Shown one piece after another: positions 51,668 through 60,799 of a DNA stretch of 64,000 nt (positions within the stretch are counted from its first letter, which is position 1; every line of letters starts with the position of its first letter). The stretch spans positions 124,001 through 188,000 of the forward strand of contig NZ_JAJPDW010000002.1 in assembly GCF_021654035.1 (NCBI RefSeq), read 5' to 3'. The notes beneath the pieces are model-generated. The model saw nothing but the letters and a program-made list of their open reading frames with translations, was not told the origin of the DNA and did not search any database. The position numbers and the translations under genes are program-made. The stretch comes from Microbacterium aurantiacum. Its GTDB lineage: Bacteria; Actinomycetota; Actinomycetes; Actinomycetales; Microbacteriaceae.

Positions 51668-51809
51668 TCAGGCCCCCGCCGCTACCCGCGCACCGACGCG
51701 GTAGCGGGCGCCCCGGTGCTCGTCGGGGAGGCGGTCGCTGCGGCCGTGGAGCTTTTCGCGGAGCGTCCCGGGGGCGTACGCGTCGGGGTAGACCCCGCGC
51801 GCACGGAGC
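51668..51809 (-). pseudogene. 3'-terminal fragment of an LLM monooxygenase gene
   Basis: These 142 bases encode the last 46 residues of the LLM monooxygenase at 60800-62239 in an intact frame, including YAPGTLREKLHGR and DRLPDEHRGARYRVGAR and the stop. I count about 12 mismatches in 142 bases. It breaks off abruptly at 51810 where the fructan locus begins. Confidence 0.88.
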
Positions 51810-51820
51810 CATTCATGTTT

Positions 51821-51880
51821 GGTTAACCCCTTGACCACTCCTCCTAAGCGCTGCTACGGTCACTGCGTAACCGATTAACC
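51821..51880 (+). promoter_or_regulatory. Promoter and LacI-type operators of the fructan operon
   Basis: TTGACC (51831-51836), an 18-base spacer and TACGGT (51855-51860). GGTTAACC (51821-51828) lies just upstream of the -35, and GTAACCGATTAACC (51867-51880) at the transcription start. Both resemble the TAACCGGTTA class of LacI operators, so the LacI protein of this operon probably represses here. Confidence 0.65.
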
Positions 51881-51936
51881 ACATCTCCTCTGCACGAGGT
51901 GATGTGGCGTTCCGATGCTCGACGATGAGGAAGTCC

Positions 51937-53409
51937 ATGAACCAGCGAGGGTTCTTCCGCCCGCCCCAGGCTTGGGTCGGTGACGTCATTCCCTGGCAGG
52001 AAGACGGCACGTTCCATCTCTTCTATCTGCACGAGTCGCGCCAGGTGCCCAAGGTCGGCATGCCATGGCACCGCGTCGTCTCCGACGACCTCGTCGATTT
52101 CCGCGCGACGGGAATCGCGCTGGCATCCGGAGGGCCGGACAGCCCTGACTTCAATGTCTACACCGGCAGCATCGTCGTTGACGACGACGGCGTGCACCAC
52201 GTCTTCTACACAGGACAGAATCCTGACCGCCGTGGTGCCGACGGCCTCCCTCTCCAGCTCGTGCTGCACGCAACGAGCCGCGACGGCATGGACACCTGGG
52301 AGCGACACCCGGAGCACACTTTCGGAGCGACCCCGGGCTACGAGACGGCAGACTGGCGCGATCCCTACGTCTTCCGCGACGCGGATGCCGGAGTGTGGCG
52401 GATGCTCGTGACCGCCCGCCACGTCGAGGGCCCCGCGCGGCGCCGAGGAGTCATTGCGCAGTGCGTATCCCACGACCTGCGAACGTGGGAACCGGTCGAG
52501 CCATTCTGGGATCCGCGCCGCTATCTGGCCCACGAGTGCCCTGAGGTGTTCGAGTGGAACGGCTGGTGGTATCTCGTCTGGTCCGAGTTCAGCGATTCGT
52601 TCATGACCCGGTACCGTATCTCGCGCGATCTTCACGGGCCGTGGCGCGTTCCCGAGAACGACACGATCGATGGCCGCGCCTATTATGCGGCGAAGTCGGC
52701 AGCGCGCGGTGATAGGCGCTTCTTCTTCGGGTGGATCTCCACTCGCGAGGGCGACACCGACGACGGCGCGTGGCAGTGGGCCGGGACCCTCGCCGTGCTG
52801 GAGGCAGAGCAGAACACCGACGGGACGCTTCGTTTCCACCCACCGCGCGAGCTGGCCGCGACGTTCGACGATCGCATCGCTGCGTTGACTTCTGGTGCGG
52901 TTCTTTCGGCTCCCGATGGCTACGCCGACCTGATCCTGCCCGAGGATGCTCCGCGGTCGTTCCGCGTCGACGCCCGGTTCGACATCGCCCCCAACACCAC
53001 CGAGTGCGGCCTTCTGCTCCGCGCGACGGCGGACGGCGATCAGGCGTACGCGCTACGGCTCGAACCGAAGCGGGGGCGCCTCGTATTCGACCGATGGCCC
53101 CGTCTAACCACCGGGGGAGAGCAGTGGCAGATCTCGGGCGATGTTCCCTTCGCGGTGGAGCTCGAGCGGCCGGTTGCCCTCCCGCCGGGAGAACACCGAC
53201 TCGAGGTGATCGTCGACGGCGACCTTTGTGTCGCGACCGTCGACGACGCGGTGAGCCTCAGTACTCGGCTCTACGACCGCACCGCCGGACACGTCGGCGC
53301 GTTCGTCGGAGAGGGAACAGTGATCGTGACTGATCTCGTCGTCAGCGCGCCTGGCGCGGCCGACGAGGCCCGACCACGAGTGCCCGTCCCTCTCGCCACG
53401 ACAGCCTGA
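51937..53409 (+). CDS. Glycoside hydrolase family 32 protein, divergent, cytoplasmic
   Basis: A 490-residue GH32 enzyme for beta-fructosides. The five-blade propeller carries a variant first motif QAWVGDV (Asp16 at the nucleophile position instead of WMNDPNG), RDP in WRDPYVF (Asp142, transition-state) and HECPEVF (Glu200, acid/base). A beta-sandwich follows from about 320. No signal peptide. The start at 51937 was preferred over in-frame starts further upstream because GAGGAAG lies upstream and the conserved block begins at once. First gene of the operon. Confidence 0.85.
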   Translation: MNQRGFFRPPQAWVGDVIPWQEDGTFHLFYLHESRQVPKVGMPWHRVVSDDLVDFRATGIALASGGPDSPDFNVYTGSIVVDDDGVHHVFYTGQNPDRRGADGLPLQLVLHATSRDGMDTWERHPEHTFGATPGYETADWRDPYVFRDADAGVWRMLVTARHVEGPARRRGVIAQCVSHDLRTWEPVEPFWDPRRYLAHECPEVFEWNGWWYLVWSEFSDSFMTRYRISRDLHGPWRVPENDTIDGRAYYAAKSAARGDRRFFFGWISTREGDTDDGAWQWAGTLAVLEAEQNTDGTLRFHPPRELAATFDDRIAALTSGAVLSAPDGYADLILPEDAPRSFRVDARFDIAPNTTECGLLLRATADGDQAYALRLEPKRGRLVFDRWPRLTTGGEQWQISGDVPFAVELERPVALPPGEHRLEVIVDGDLCVATVDDAVSLSTRLYDRTAGHVGAFVGEGTVIVTDLVVSAPGAADEARPRVPVPLATTA

Positions 53410-53500
53410 ACCATTCACGGCGCCTCCTCGTCGAGCCCAGATCCGCCTTCACCTGACACCCCCTCCACCCGTAACCCTGAGATCAATGGAGATTCCACAC

Positions 53501-54834
53501 ATGTTCACCACCAAGCGCATCGCGACCGGGATCGCCCTGGCCGCTGCCGTCACTCTCGTACTCACCGGGTGCGGGAGCTCCAGCGGAGCCGGCGACCCCA
53601 CCGACGTCGACCCCGAGGGCGAGATCGAGCCTCGTGCGATCTCCTGGCTCCTTTCGCGGCCCGCCGACGGCGGCGTCATCACCGCCATGGAGCAGATAGC
53701 GGAAGAGTACGCCGCCGAGCACCCGGGTTCGAGCTCGAACTCATCACGACGCCGGATCGCCCTTCCTACATCCAGAAGTACGAGACTCTGGCAGCCGCCA
53801 ACCGGCTACCCGAGCTGTTCGACACCGACGCGACCCCCTTCGCGCAGAAGCTCGCTGAGCAGGGACGGATGGTCGACGTCGATCTGCTGCTCGAGGACCT
53901 CGGGTTCGCCGATGACTACCGCGAGGCGGCGCTCAACTACCAGCGCTTCGACGACGGCTCGCTGTACATGGTGCCGTTCGAATTCCAGCTGGAGTTCTTC
54001 TGGTACAACAGCGACCTCTTCGACCAGGCAGGTGTCGAGGTGCCCTCAACCCTCGACGACTTCGCGCCGATGTGCGAGGCCCTCCGGGCGGAGGGCATCA
54101 CCCCCATCGCCCTCGACGGCGCCGACGGGTGGCCGCTCGAGCGTTACATGGCGTACTACCCGTTCCGTCAGGCCGGGCCCGAGTATGTTCAGGAGCTCAA
54201 AGTCGGCGAGGCGTCGTTCTCCGACGCGCCGGGTCGCGCCGCCGCCGAGTGGCTGTACGGCCTCGGTCAGGCGGGTTGCTTCCAAGAGGGATTCTCATCC
54301 ACCGGCTACGCCGACGCCCAAGCTCAGTTCACGTCCGGCCGCGCCGCCGTCTACAACATCGGTACGTGGGAGCTGACGAACCTCGCGACCGACAACCTCG
54401 ACGCCGGAGTGCGCGATGCGATCGACTACTTCACCCTCCCCACGATCGAGGGCGCGGTGACAGCCGACAACGAGTACGTCACTCCGTCCGGCATCGGTAT
54501 GGCGGTCAACTCCAGCACCTACGACCCGCTCGTCCGCGACTTCCTTCGTTACGCGCTCGAGCGATACCCCAGCATGGTGGCCGAGAGCGGCGCCCTCTCG
54601 CCCACTGTCGGTGTCGACACGACAATTCCAGACAATGCCACGCCGCTTTACTCTCGCGCTATCGAGCAGGCCGACAACGTCGGCCCTGCCATCGCGATGC
54701 CCTGGGACACGCAGCTCGACCCGGCCACCAACACCCGCCTCCAGCAGGAGTTGACGTTGCTGGTGCAGGGCGACATCACGCCGGACGAGTTCATCGAGAC
54801 AATGGACGCCGCGCTCACGGAGAACGTCGGCTGA
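53501..54834 (+). pseudogene. Carbohydrate ABC transporter substrate-binding lipoprotein, frameshifted
   Basis: The product would be a family 1 sugar-binding lipoprotein of about 445 residues. The signal peptide ends in LVLTGC, and the later part (NRLPELFDTDATPF, EFFWYNSDLFDQAGVEVPSTLDDF) is a clear SBP. The reading frame is lost near 53725-53728: AAEHPG lies in one frame and FELELITTPDRPSYIQKYETL continues in another, as if one base were missing in CCCGGGTTC. Everything else is intact, so this is either a recent mutation or a sequencing error. The permeases follow directly. Confidence 0.88.
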
Positions 54835-54835
54835 C

Positions 54836-55810
54836 ATGGCGACCACCATGGTGACCGGTCGGCCTGGGGCGGCGCCCCGGGCCGACCGGTCCGGCACTCG
54901 ACCGGCGACGAAGAGTGGTCTGCGCACCTCGATGCTGCCCCGCCGGTCCGGGCTGTCCGTCGTCGTCTTCCTCGTCCCCCCGCTGCTGCTGTACGGCGCT
55001 GCCGTGCTGCTTCCCATCGTCCAGTCGCTGGTCCTGAGCCTGTTCTCGTGGGACGGGATCACCGACCTCGTCTTCGTCGGCGTCGACAACTACATCAAGA
55101 TGTTCACGCGCGACGACGTCTTCTGGACGGCGTTCGGCAACGCCCTCGGCTACCTCGCCATCTGCCTGGTGCTGCAGTTGGGGGGCGCGCTCGCCGTCGC
55201 CGGGCTCCTCACCGCGCTTCCCCGAGCCCGCGAACTGGTCAAGACGCTCTACCTGCTGCCCGCGGTCATCTCGACCGTCGCAATCGCTTTCCTCTTCGTC
55301 CGCATCTACTCGCTCGAGCCGGTCGGTCTGCTCAACCAGCTCTTGGCGTTCGTAGGCCTCGAAGGATTGCAGACGGCGTGGCTGTCGAACGTGCAGACGG
55401 TGCTCGTCGCCGTGTCGATCCCAGAGGGGTGGCGCTTCACCGGTCTGTACATGCTGATCATCTACGCGGCGCTCCTCGCGGTTCCCAAGGAACTCGAGGA
55501 GGCTGCCCGCCTCGACGGGGCGTCGTGGTGGCAGACGTTCTGGCGCATCCGGTTCCCCTACATCCGTCCCGTGTGGATCACCACCACGGTCATGGCCACG
55601 ACGTTCGCCCTCCGAGGTTTCGACATCCCGTATCTCCTGACCAACGGAGGACCGGGCCAGGCATCCGAGCTGCTCACGACGTACATGTACAAGACAGCCT
55701 TCGTCCACACCGACTACGGCTATGCGAGTGCGATCTCGGTCTTCATCGTCATCGAGTGCCTCGTCGCCGTCGGCCTGATCTTCCTGCTCCTGCGTCGAAA
55801 GGACGCGTGA
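54836..55810 (+). CDS. Sugar ABC transporter permease (MalF-type)
   Basis: A 324-residue inner-membrane permease with six helices. The EAA loop is EEAARLDGASWWQTFWRIRFP, which contacts the ATPase. The first 35 residues are a charged cytoplasmic lead. It begins one base after the binding-protein stop and overlaps the next permease by one base. Imports oligofructosides by inference from the operon. Confidence 0.93.
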   Translation: MATTMVTGRPGAAPRADRSGTRPATKSGLRTSMLPRRSGLSVVVFLVPPLLLYGAAVLLPIVQSLVLSLFSWDGITDLVFVGVDNYIKMFTRDDVFWTAFGNALGYLAICLVLQLGGALAVAGLLTALPRARELVKTLYLLPAVISTVAIAFLFVRIYSLEPVGLLNQLLAFVGLEGLQTAWLSNVQTVLVAVSIPEGWRFTGLYMLIIYAALLAVPKELEEAARLDGASWWQTFWRIRFPYIRPVWITTTVMATTFALRGFDIPYLLTNGGPGQASELLTTYMYKTAFVHTDYGYASAISVFIVIECLVAVGLIFLLLRRKDA

Positions 55811-56718
55811 TGTCAACGATTCTGACCCCGCCCGTGGTGTCGTCCGCCTCCGTGCCGGAAGCGGGTCCGAGCAAACCGCATCGTTCACCCCGCCTGCGTG
55901 TACAGCGGACGATCCTCACCGTGACAGTTGTGCTCATCGTCATCGTCCAGGTCTACCCACTGGCGTGGTTGTTCCTCACAAGCTTCCGCACCCCGGCGGA
56001 CTTCGCCGGCGGAGATCCCTTCGCCATCCCGTCGGAGTTCACGCTCGACAACTATGCGCGCGCCTTCGAGACGGGGAACCTCTGGCTCAACATCGCCAAC
56101 AGCCTGATCGTCACCCTGGGTGCGAGCGCACTCATCGTCGTAGCCGGGATGATGGCCGCCTACGCGTTGCAGGTTCTGGGATTCCGATTCAGCTCGCTCG
56201 TGCGCTCCGTCTTCCTCCTCGGAATCATCGTCCCGGTGCAGATCGCGCTGGTGCCGCTGTTCATCGACTATGCCCAGATCGGGCTGCTCGACACTCACGT
56301 GTCGATGATCCTTCCGCTCGCCGCCTTCTCCCTGCCGATGGGCGTGTACCTGTTCTCGTCGTTCTACGAGTACATCCCGCGCGAGCTGTACGAAGCCGCC
56401 TCGCTCGACGGTGCGGGTCCGTACCGCATCTTCCTGCAGATCACCGCGCCCCTGTCGGTCAACACGATCATCACAGTCGTACTCGTCAACAGCATCTTCA
56501 TCTGGAACGATTTCATCTTCGCGAACACCTTCGTGCTCTCGGACGGGCTGAAGACCATCCCCCTGGGGCTGCAAAACTACATCGGAGCGATGGGCAACAC
56601 CGACTGGACCGCCACCTTCGCGGCGGTGTGCGTCACCGTCACACCGCTGCTGCTGGTCTTCCTCGTATTGAACAAGGCGATGATCGCAGGCCTGGAAAGC
56701 GGAGCTACCAAAGGATGA
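55810..56718 (+). CDS. Sugar ABC transporter permease (MalG-type)
   Basis: A 302-residue permease with six helices and the EAA loop YEAASLDGAGPYRIFLQITAP. It partners the MalF-type permease. No ATPase gene is present in the operon, so a shared MsmK/UgpC-type ATPase encoded elsewhere is probably used, as is common for sugar importers of this class. Confidence 0.93.
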   Translation: MSTILTPPVVSSASVPEAGPSKPHRSPRLRVQRTILTVTVVLIVIVQVYPLAWLFLTSFRTPADFAGGDPFAIPSEFTLDNYARAFETGNLWLNIANSLIVTLGASALIVVAGMMAAYALQVLGFRFSSLVRSVFLLGIIVPVQIALVPLFIDYAQIGLLDTHVSMILPLAAFSLPMGVYLFSSFYEYIPRELYEAASLDGAGPYRIFLQITAPLSVNTIITVVLVNSIFIWNDFIFANTFVLSDGLKTIPLGLQNYIGAMGNTDWTATFAAVCVTVTPLLLVFLVLNKAMIAGLESGATKG

Positions 56719-56733
56719 ATAGGTGACTCACTG

Positions 56734-57723
56734 ATGAGCATCACAATGCGCGATGTGGCGCGTGCGGCCAATGTCTCGGTCGCGACCGTCTCGCACGTCA
56801 TCAACGACAAGCCGGGAGCGCGCATCGGAGACGACGCGCGGCGGCGCGTGCTCGACGCGGTCGCGGAGCTCGGATACCGGCCCAACGCACTGGCCAAGAC
56901 GCTCTCGCAAGGCGGTTCGCGATTCATCGGTCTCGTCGCAGACGCTATCGCCACGACCCCGTTCGCCGGCCAGATCATCCACGGCGCGCAGGATGAGGCA
57001 TGGCGACACGGCTACGTGCTGCTCGTCGCGAACACGGAGGGCAATGCCGCCGCGGAGAACGATGCCATCGCGATGATGCTCGAACATCAGGTCCGGGGCA
57101 TCCTCTACTCCACCTGGTACCACCGTGAGATCGAGGTGCCGGCTTTGCTGAAGCAGACCGAGACGGTGCTCGTCAACTGCTACTCCGAGGACGACGCCTA
57201 CCCGGCGGTCGTGCCCGACGAGGAGCAGGGCGGCCGGACCGCCACTGAGGAGCTCATCGCCGCCGGGCACCGTCGGATCGCCATGGTGAACACGACGACG
57301 CCCTCGCCTGCACAGACGGGCCGGCTCGCCGGGTACGCGTCGGCGCTCGCCGCAGCCGGCATCGATTACGATTCCTCGCTCGTGTTCGAAGCGGAGTCGG
57401 CGCAGGAAGGCGGCTACGCTATCGCGCCTGCGGTCATCGCCTCAGGCGCCGAGGGTGTCTTCTGTCACAACGACCGTGTAGCGATGGGACTCTACGACGG
57501 TCTCCGGGAGCGCGGCCTGCGTATTCCGCAAGACATGGCCGTCATGGGCTTCGACAATCAGGACGTCATCGCAGCGCACCTCCGGCCGCCGCTGTCGACG
57601 GTGGCCCTTCCCCACTACGAGATCGGTGCCGCGGGTGTGCGAACCCTTCTGGGCCTCGAGACCATCACCGGATCCGATCGCCTGCATGTCACGTGCCCTC
57701 CGGTCGTGAGGGCCTCGCTGTGA
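56734..57723 (+). CDS. LacI family transcriptional regulator
   Basis: A 329-residue repressor. N-terminal HTH and hinge: TMRDVARAANVSVATVSHVIND and YRPNALAKTLSQGGS; the periplasmic-binding-protein-like core contains VMGFDNQDV. It sits inside the fructan operon and is the obvious ligand-responsive repressor of the promoter at 51831, through TAACCGATTA-type sites. Its TGA overlaps the GTG of the next GH32 gene. Confidence 0.93.
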   Translation: MSITMRDVARAANVSVATVSHVINDKPGARIGDDARRRVLDAVAELGYRPNALAKTLSQGGSRFIGLVADAIATTPFAGQIIHGAQDEAWRHGYVLLVANTEGNAAAENDAIAMMLEHQVRGILYSTWYHREIEVPALLKQTETVLVNCYSEDDAYPAVVPDEEQGGRTATEELIAAGHRRIAMVNTTTPSPAQTGRLAGYASALAAAGIDYDSSLVFEAESAQEGGYAIAPAVIASGAEGVFCHNDRVAMGLYDGLRERGLRIPQDMAVMGFDNQDVIAAHLRPPLSTVALPHYEIGAAGVRTLLGLETITGSDRLHVTCPPVVRASL

Positions 57724-59150
57724 TCCCTCGCCCGCGGTTCCATCTCACGCCCGAGCGCAATTGGATGAACGACCCGAACGGACTCGTCCACGTCGACGGG
57801 GTCTGGCACGCCTTCTTCCAGCACAACCCGGAGGGCATCGACTGGGGGAACATGAGCTGGGGCCACGCCAGCAGCGTCGACCTCGAGCACTGGCGAGCTC
57901 ATCCGGTGGCGCTGCGCTACGACGACAGGGAGCAGGTCTACTCCGGTTCGGTGGTGGTCGATGACCACGGCACACTGACCGCGATCTACACCAGTGCGTA
58001 TGCACGAGGCATCCAGGCGCAATCGCTCGCTGTCAGCGATGACGGCGGCGAGACGTGGATTCCGCATTCCGGGAACCCGGTGCTCGATCGCCGCTCGAGC
58101 GACTTCCGTGACCCCAAGGTCGTGCGTGTGCCTTCTCAGTCGGGCCGCGAGCGCTGGGTCATGGTCGCCGTCGAGGCGGTGGAGCGCCGTGTGCTCTTCT
58201 ACGCCTCGGACGATCTACGGACGTGGCGCGAGACCGGCTCTTTCGGTCCGCTCGGCCCCGACGGCGTCGTGTGGGAGTGCCCCGATCTCGTTCTCCTGCC
58301 GCAGGACGGCGACCCGGCGCAGACGCGCTGGGTCCTGCTGCTCAGTACCAACCCGGTCGGTACAGATCCCGATCCGGTGGGCTCGATGATGCACTACGTC
58401 GTCGGTTCTTTCGACGGGGAGACCTTCATCCCTGATCGCGAGCAGTTGGACCGGTTCGACCACGGCCGGGACTTCTACGCGGGCGTCACCTTTGACAGTG
58501 CGCCCGATGGCGAAGCCATCTTGCTCGCCTGGATGAGCAACTGGCGGTACGCCCACGCCGTGCCCGCGGCCACGTGGCGCGGTGCGATGTCGCTGCCGCG
58601 GAGACTAGCTCTCCGCACTGTCGAAGGCCAGCCGCGCATGGTGCAGCATCCCGTGGCGTCCATTGAAGGTCACCTTTCCCACGCGACACTCCGCGCCCCC
58701 TCGGAGCCGATCACGCTCATCCCCCACGCGCTGATCGAGGTGGGCTGGACCTCCCTCCCCGCCGGTGGCGTCCTGCTCCGCCTGACAGGAGATGGCGACG
58801 AAAACGTTCACATCGTCTGCGACCCGGCGAACGCGAAGCTGACCGTGACTCGCGGGGGAACAGCGGCGCGCGCACTGCACACCGACTTCCCATCCAGCAG
58901 CGGGGCTCCACTGCGCCGATCCCCCGGCGAGGGGCGACTCTTCGTGAGCCTCGATGGACCGCTCCTGGAGGTGTTCGCCGACGGCGGCGAGACCACCGTC
59001 TCGATCCTCGTCACGCTCGAGGGCGAGTCCATCACCCTGACCGCGCACGCCGACGTGCCAGGAGCCCTCGACAGCCTGACCCTGCGCGTCGCCGAGGTCG
59101 GCGCGCGCCAGGACGCGATCGAGCCCGGAATCGTCACCGCCCGCGCCTGA
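57720..59150 (+). CDS. Glycoside hydrolase family 32 protein (cytoplasmic beta-fructosidase)
   Basis: A 476-residue canonical GH32 enzyme. Nucleophile motif NWMNDPNG (Asp18), RDP in DFRDPKVV (Asp131) and WECPDLV (Glu186); the beta-sandwich from about 330 ends in LEVFADGGETTVS. No signal peptide, so it would split imported sucrose or fructo-oligosaccharides inside the cell. GTG start coupled to lacI by GTGA. Confidence 0.95.
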   Translation: MIPRPRFHLTPERNWMNDPNGLVHVDGVWHAFFQHNPEGIDWGNMSWGHASSVDLEHWRAHPVALRYDDREQVYSGSVVVDDHGTLTAIYTSAYARGIQAQSLAVSDDGGETWIPHSGNPVLDRRSSDFRDPKVVRVPSQSGRERWVMVAVEAVERRVLFYASDDLRTWRETGSFGPLGPDGVVWECPDLVLLPQDGDPAQTRWVLLLSTNPVGTDPDPVGSMMHYVVGSFDGETFIPDREQLDRFDHGRDFYAGVTFDSAPDGEAILLAWMSNWRYAHAVPAATWRGAMSLPRRLALRTVEGQPRMVQHPVASIEGHLSHATLRAPSEPITLIPHALIEVGWTSLPAGGVLLRLTGDGDENVHIVCDPANAKLTVTRGGTAARALHTDFPSSSGAPLRRSPGEGRLFVSLDGPLLEVFADGGETTVSILVTLEGESITLTAHADVPGALDSLTLRVAEVGARQDAIEPGIVTARA

Positions 59151-59188
59151 CCTTGCTCCATCCCATTCATCACAAGGAAGTGATCGTC

Positions 59189-60748
59189 ATGACGTTCGAC
59201 ATCTCTCGCCGCACTCTTCTGCAGGGAGCCGGAATCGGTGCTCTGGGGTTTGCACTCGCCGGGCACGCGCCCCTCGCGGCCTCTGCCGTCCAGGCATCGC
59301 AGCGCGCCGTCTACCACATGACCCCACCGACGGCTTGGCTCTGCGACCCACAGCGACCCATCGTCTCGGGCGGGCAGTACCAGCTCTACTATCTGCACTC
59401 CGACGTGAACAACGGCCCCGGCGGATGGGATCACACCACCACCGATGGCGTGAGCTTCACCCACCACGGCACCGTCATGCCCCTCACCGACGGCGTCCCT
59501 GTCTGGTCCGGATGTCTCGTCGTCGACGACGCGAACACGGCCGGGTTCGGAGCCGGCGCCGTCATCGCGCTGGCGACGCGCCCCACGGACGGCGTTCGGC
59601 GCTATCAGGAGCAGTACCTCTACTGGTCGACCGATGGCGGGTTCTCGTTCACGATGCTCCCGGATCCCGTGCTTGTGAACACAGATGGTCGTGCGGCGCA
59701 GACGCCCGCCGAGATCGACAACGCGGAATGGTGTCGGGACCCCAAGGTGCATTGGGACGCATCTCGCGCCGAGTGGGTGATGGCATTGGGGCGCGCCCGG
59801 TACGCCGGCTTCTACACGTCGCCCAACCTGCGGGACTGGGTCTGGCGCAGCAACTTCGATTACCCGACCCCGCAGCTCGGCGGCATCGAGTGCCCCGACC
59901 TCTTCGAGATGACCGCCGATGACGGCACCCGCCATTGGGTGCTGGGCGCGAGCATGGATGCGTACGACGTTGGACTCCCGATGACCTACGCGTACTGGAT
60001 GGGCGAATGGGACGGTACCCGGTTCGTCGCAGACGACCTCACGCCCCAATGGCTGGACTGGGGGTGGGACTGGTACGGCGCGGTCACGTGGCCCATGAAG
60101 GAGAATCCCGAGACTCGTCGGCTCGCAATCGGCTGGATGAACAACTGGAAGTACGCTGCCCGCGATGTGCCCACTGACGTCACCGATGGCTACAACGGGC
60201 AGAATTCCATCGTGCGGGAGCTGCGCCTCGACCGTCAGCCAGGCGGCTGGTACAGCCTGCTCAGCAGTCCGATCGCTGCGCTCGAAGATCACGCGGCTTC
60301 GACGCTCACGCTTCCCGATCGCACGGTCAACGGCAGCGCAGTCTTGCCCTGGGCAGGACGCGCATACGAACTCGAGCTCGACGTCTCTTGGACAGACGCC
60401 ACCAACGTCGGGGTGTCCGTCGGACGCTCGGCGGACGGCTTGCGTCACACCAACATCGGGAAGTACGGAGCCGATGTGTATGTCGACCGCGGTCCGTCCG
60501 ACCGCAGCGGCTACAGCCTCGTTCCGTACACCCGGGCGGCCGCGCCGATCGATCCAAACGCGCGCTCGATGCATCTGCGCATCTTCGTCGACCGACAGAG
60601 CGTCGAGGTGTTCGTCAACGCGGGGCACACGGTGCTGTCGCAGCAGGTGCACTTCCTCGACAGCGACACCGGTATCTCGCTCTACACGGACGGCGGCTCT
60701 GCGCAGTTCACGGGGATCACGATTCGCGAGTACGTCAGTTCGGTGTGA
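59189..60748 (+). CDS. Secreted GH32 enzyme with Tat signal (levanase/inulinase type)
   Basis: A 519-residue exported GH32 protein. The Tat signal is SRRTLLQGAGIGALGFALAG, cleaved near ASA. The first motif is WLCDPQRP (Asp53) rather than WMNDPNG; RDP is WCRDPKVHW (Asp184) and the acid/base GIECPDLFEM (Glu234). The C-terminal sandwich ends with QSVEVFVNAGHTV. It likely cuts extracellular fructan into pieces the ABC system imports. CAAGGAAG precedes the ATG. Last gene of the operon. Confidence 0.92.
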   Translation: MTFDISRRTLLQGAGIGALGFALAGHAPLAASAVQASQRAVYHMTPPTAWLCDPQRPIVSGGQYQLYYLHSDVNNGPGGWDHTTTDGVSFTHHGTVMPLTDGVPVWSGCLVVDDANTAGFGAGAVIALATRPTDGVRRYQEQYLYWSTDGGFSFTMLPDPVLVNTDGRAAQTPAEIDNAEWCRDPKVHWDASRAEWVMALGRARYAGFYTSPNLRDWVWRSNFDYPTPQLGGIECPDLFEMTADDGTRHWVLGASMDAYDVGLPMTYAYWMGEWDGTRFVADDLTPQWLDWGWDWYGAVTWPMKENPETRRLAIGWMNNWKYAARDVPTDVTDGYNGQNSIVRELRLDRQPGGWYSLLSSPIAALEDHAASTLTLPDRTVNGSAVLPWAGRAYELELDVSWTDATNVGVSVGRSADGLRHTNIGKYGADVYVDRGPSDRSGYSLVPYTRAAAPIDPNARSMHLRIFVDRQSVEVFVNAGHTVLSQQVHFLDSDTGISLYTDGGSAQFTGITIREYVSSV

Positions 60749-60799
60749 GATCCGACGCTTGACCCAACACTGACTCCGGCGGGCCAGCCCCCCCCCCGC

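Noticed and set aside
51483..51812. A 109-codon minus-strand open frame between attR and the fructan promoter
   Set aside because: It reads the LLM gene remnant in the wrong frame and runs through the tRNA terminator.
53700..53760. Programmed frameshift in the binding-protein gene
   Set aside because: No slippery heptamer or downstream structure is evident, and this family is not known for recoding; a mutation or sequencing error is simpler.
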